This document shows, in pieces, positions 5,112 through 5,460 of a stretch of DNA of 5,460 nt. Source of the stretch: Oscillospiraceae bacterium (GTDB taxonomy: Bacteria > Bacillota > Clostridia > Oscillospirales > Ruminococcaceae); the NCBI GenBank assembly GCA_017396055.1, contig JAFQND010000059.1, positions 1 through 5,460 of the forward strand, in the 5' to 3' direction. The notes beneath the pieces are model-generated. The model saw only the letters and a list, made by a program, of their open reading frames with translations. It had not been told where the DNA came from and made no database searches. The position numbers were made by a program, and so were the translations under genes. Positions within the stretch are counted from its first letter, which is position 1. Each line of letters begins with the position of its first letter.

Positions 5112-5297
5112 GTGGAAAAAGTGATGAGATTGATCAGTGGAATTATAGGAATTCTTTGTGGAATTGCAATTATAATACTGGCAATACTTGATGTTGAAAC
5201 GCCCAAAATACTTTGGCTTGTTTTTGCTTTGTGCAATTTTATCAATGCAATACTTATTTTACACTGCAACAAATTTTGGAACAAAGATAAAAAGTAA
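5112..5297 (+). CDS. Small two-helix membrane protein, function unknown
   Basis: A 61-residue protein starting at GTG is predicted; I do not recognise a family. Two hydrophobic segments are clear: about residues 6-26 (ISGIIG to AILD, with small Gly-rich packing residues) and about 33-50 (ILWLVFAL to AILIL), separated by a short polar DVETPK turn. The C-terminus is basic (KFWNKDKK), which by the positive-inside rule suggests both ends face the cytoplasm. It is much richer in A/T than the operon before it, in both coding and flanking bases. Spacing to the aldolase is 110 bases with no terminator and only weak promoter-like matches, so whether it has its own promoter is unclear. The strong ribosome site and the TM pattern are the reasons to believe it is real. 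It could be a domain remnant, or an orphan small membrane protein. Confidence 0.62.
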   Translation: MEKVMRLISGIIGILCGIAIIILAILDVETPKILWLVFALCNFINAILILHCNKFWNKDKK

Positions 5298-5409
5298 CGC
5301 CATGGTTTTTGTGCTGCAAATTCCAATTTATCCGAAACATCAGGAACACAAAAAGTAATTGGGTGAAAAAATAAAGCTGAATAGCAGCCCAAAAAGGAGG
5401 GGAGCAAAA

Positions 5410-5460
5410 ATGAGTCTGAAAGAACGAGTTTATAGCGTTCTGATCGTTTCGGCGGCAGAA
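5410..5460 (+). CDS. Start of a gene, possibly an ANTAR-type response regulator (partial)
   Basis: The first 17 codons are visible (MSLKERVYSVLIVSAAE), open to the right edge. A very strong ribosome site, AAGGAGG at 5394-5400, lies 9 bases before the ATG, so a real gene start is well supported. The N-terminus, a short basic lead followed by a YSVLIVSA beta strand, resembles the receiver-like start of Clostridia ANTAR-domain regulators that I recall beside glutamine synthetase genes. Seventeen residues are too few to be sure, and any Rossmann-like or receiver domain could begin this way. No promoter is claimed. Confidence 0.6.
   Translation, partial: MSLKERVYSVLIVSAAE

Noticed and set aside
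5306..5354. Inverted repeat TTTTTGTG / CACAAAAA with a 33-base interior
   Set aside because: Arms are almost all A/T, the loop is long and no T-run follows, so it is not a convincing terminator or riboswitch.
5375..5389. Short GCTG-CTATT-CAGC hairpin followed by T residues on the minus strand
   Set aside because: The stem is only 4 base pairs and no minus-strand gene precedes it.
5108..5407. Minus-strand open frame of 99 codons over the small membrane gene
   Set aside because: Its hydrophobic stretches mirror AT-rich coding on the plus strand, which has the better ribosome site and a tidy two-helix layout.

Overview
The window looks like the chromosome of an anaerobic Firmicute, most likely a gut Clostridia member (Lachnospiraceae or Oscillospiraceae type). 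This rests on strong AGGAG-type ribosome sites before nearly every gene, near-consensus sigma-A promoters with 17-bp spacers, mid-range base composition and gene families common in that group. No species is assigned. I see no rRNA, tRNA, CRISPR array, transposase or integrase.

Layout. (1) Positions 1-529, minus strand: the N-terminal 176 residues of an M81/MlrC-family metallohydrolase, cut by the window edge. (2) Positions 530-763: a divergent control region with one promoter for each neighbour and two inverted repeats. (3) Positions 764-1582, plus strand: a 272-residue protein resembling a TIM barrel of the aldo/keto-reductase type, function unknown, followed by a strong intrinsic terminator at 1621-1652. 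(4) Positions 1704-2522, minus strand: an AraC-family regulator that converges on the previous gene. (5) Positions 2523-2651: a compact divergent region in which the araC promoter and the promoter of the next operon physically overlap. (6) Positions 2652-5001, plus strand: a tightly packed three-gene operon of a GldA-like zinc/iron-type dehydrogenase, a small P-loop kinase and a KDPG/KHG (Eda-like) aldolase. (7) Positions 5112-5297: an AT-rich 61-residue two-helix membrane protein. (8) From 5410: the first 17 codons of another gene, possibly an ANTAR-type response regulator.

How the genes may work together. Dehydrogenase, kinase and 2-keto-3-deoxy-acid aldolase next to a divergent AraC regulator make a plausible carbohydrate or sugar-acid catabolic module: interconvert a hydroxyl and a keto group, phosphorylate, then cleave to pyruvate plus a C3-type aldehyde. 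No dehydratase or transporter is visible here, so the substrate is open and the order of steps is inference. The M81 protein and the barrel protein upstream may belong to the same or a neighbouring pathway, since the barrel gene has a promoter of the same form as the operon's, but this link is weak.

Several starts were moved from the longest open frame. TTG at 701 is the -35 box of a promoter, GTG at 2607 sits at a predicted transcription start, ATG at 4354 is too close to its ribosome site, and GTG at 5052 has no ribosome site.
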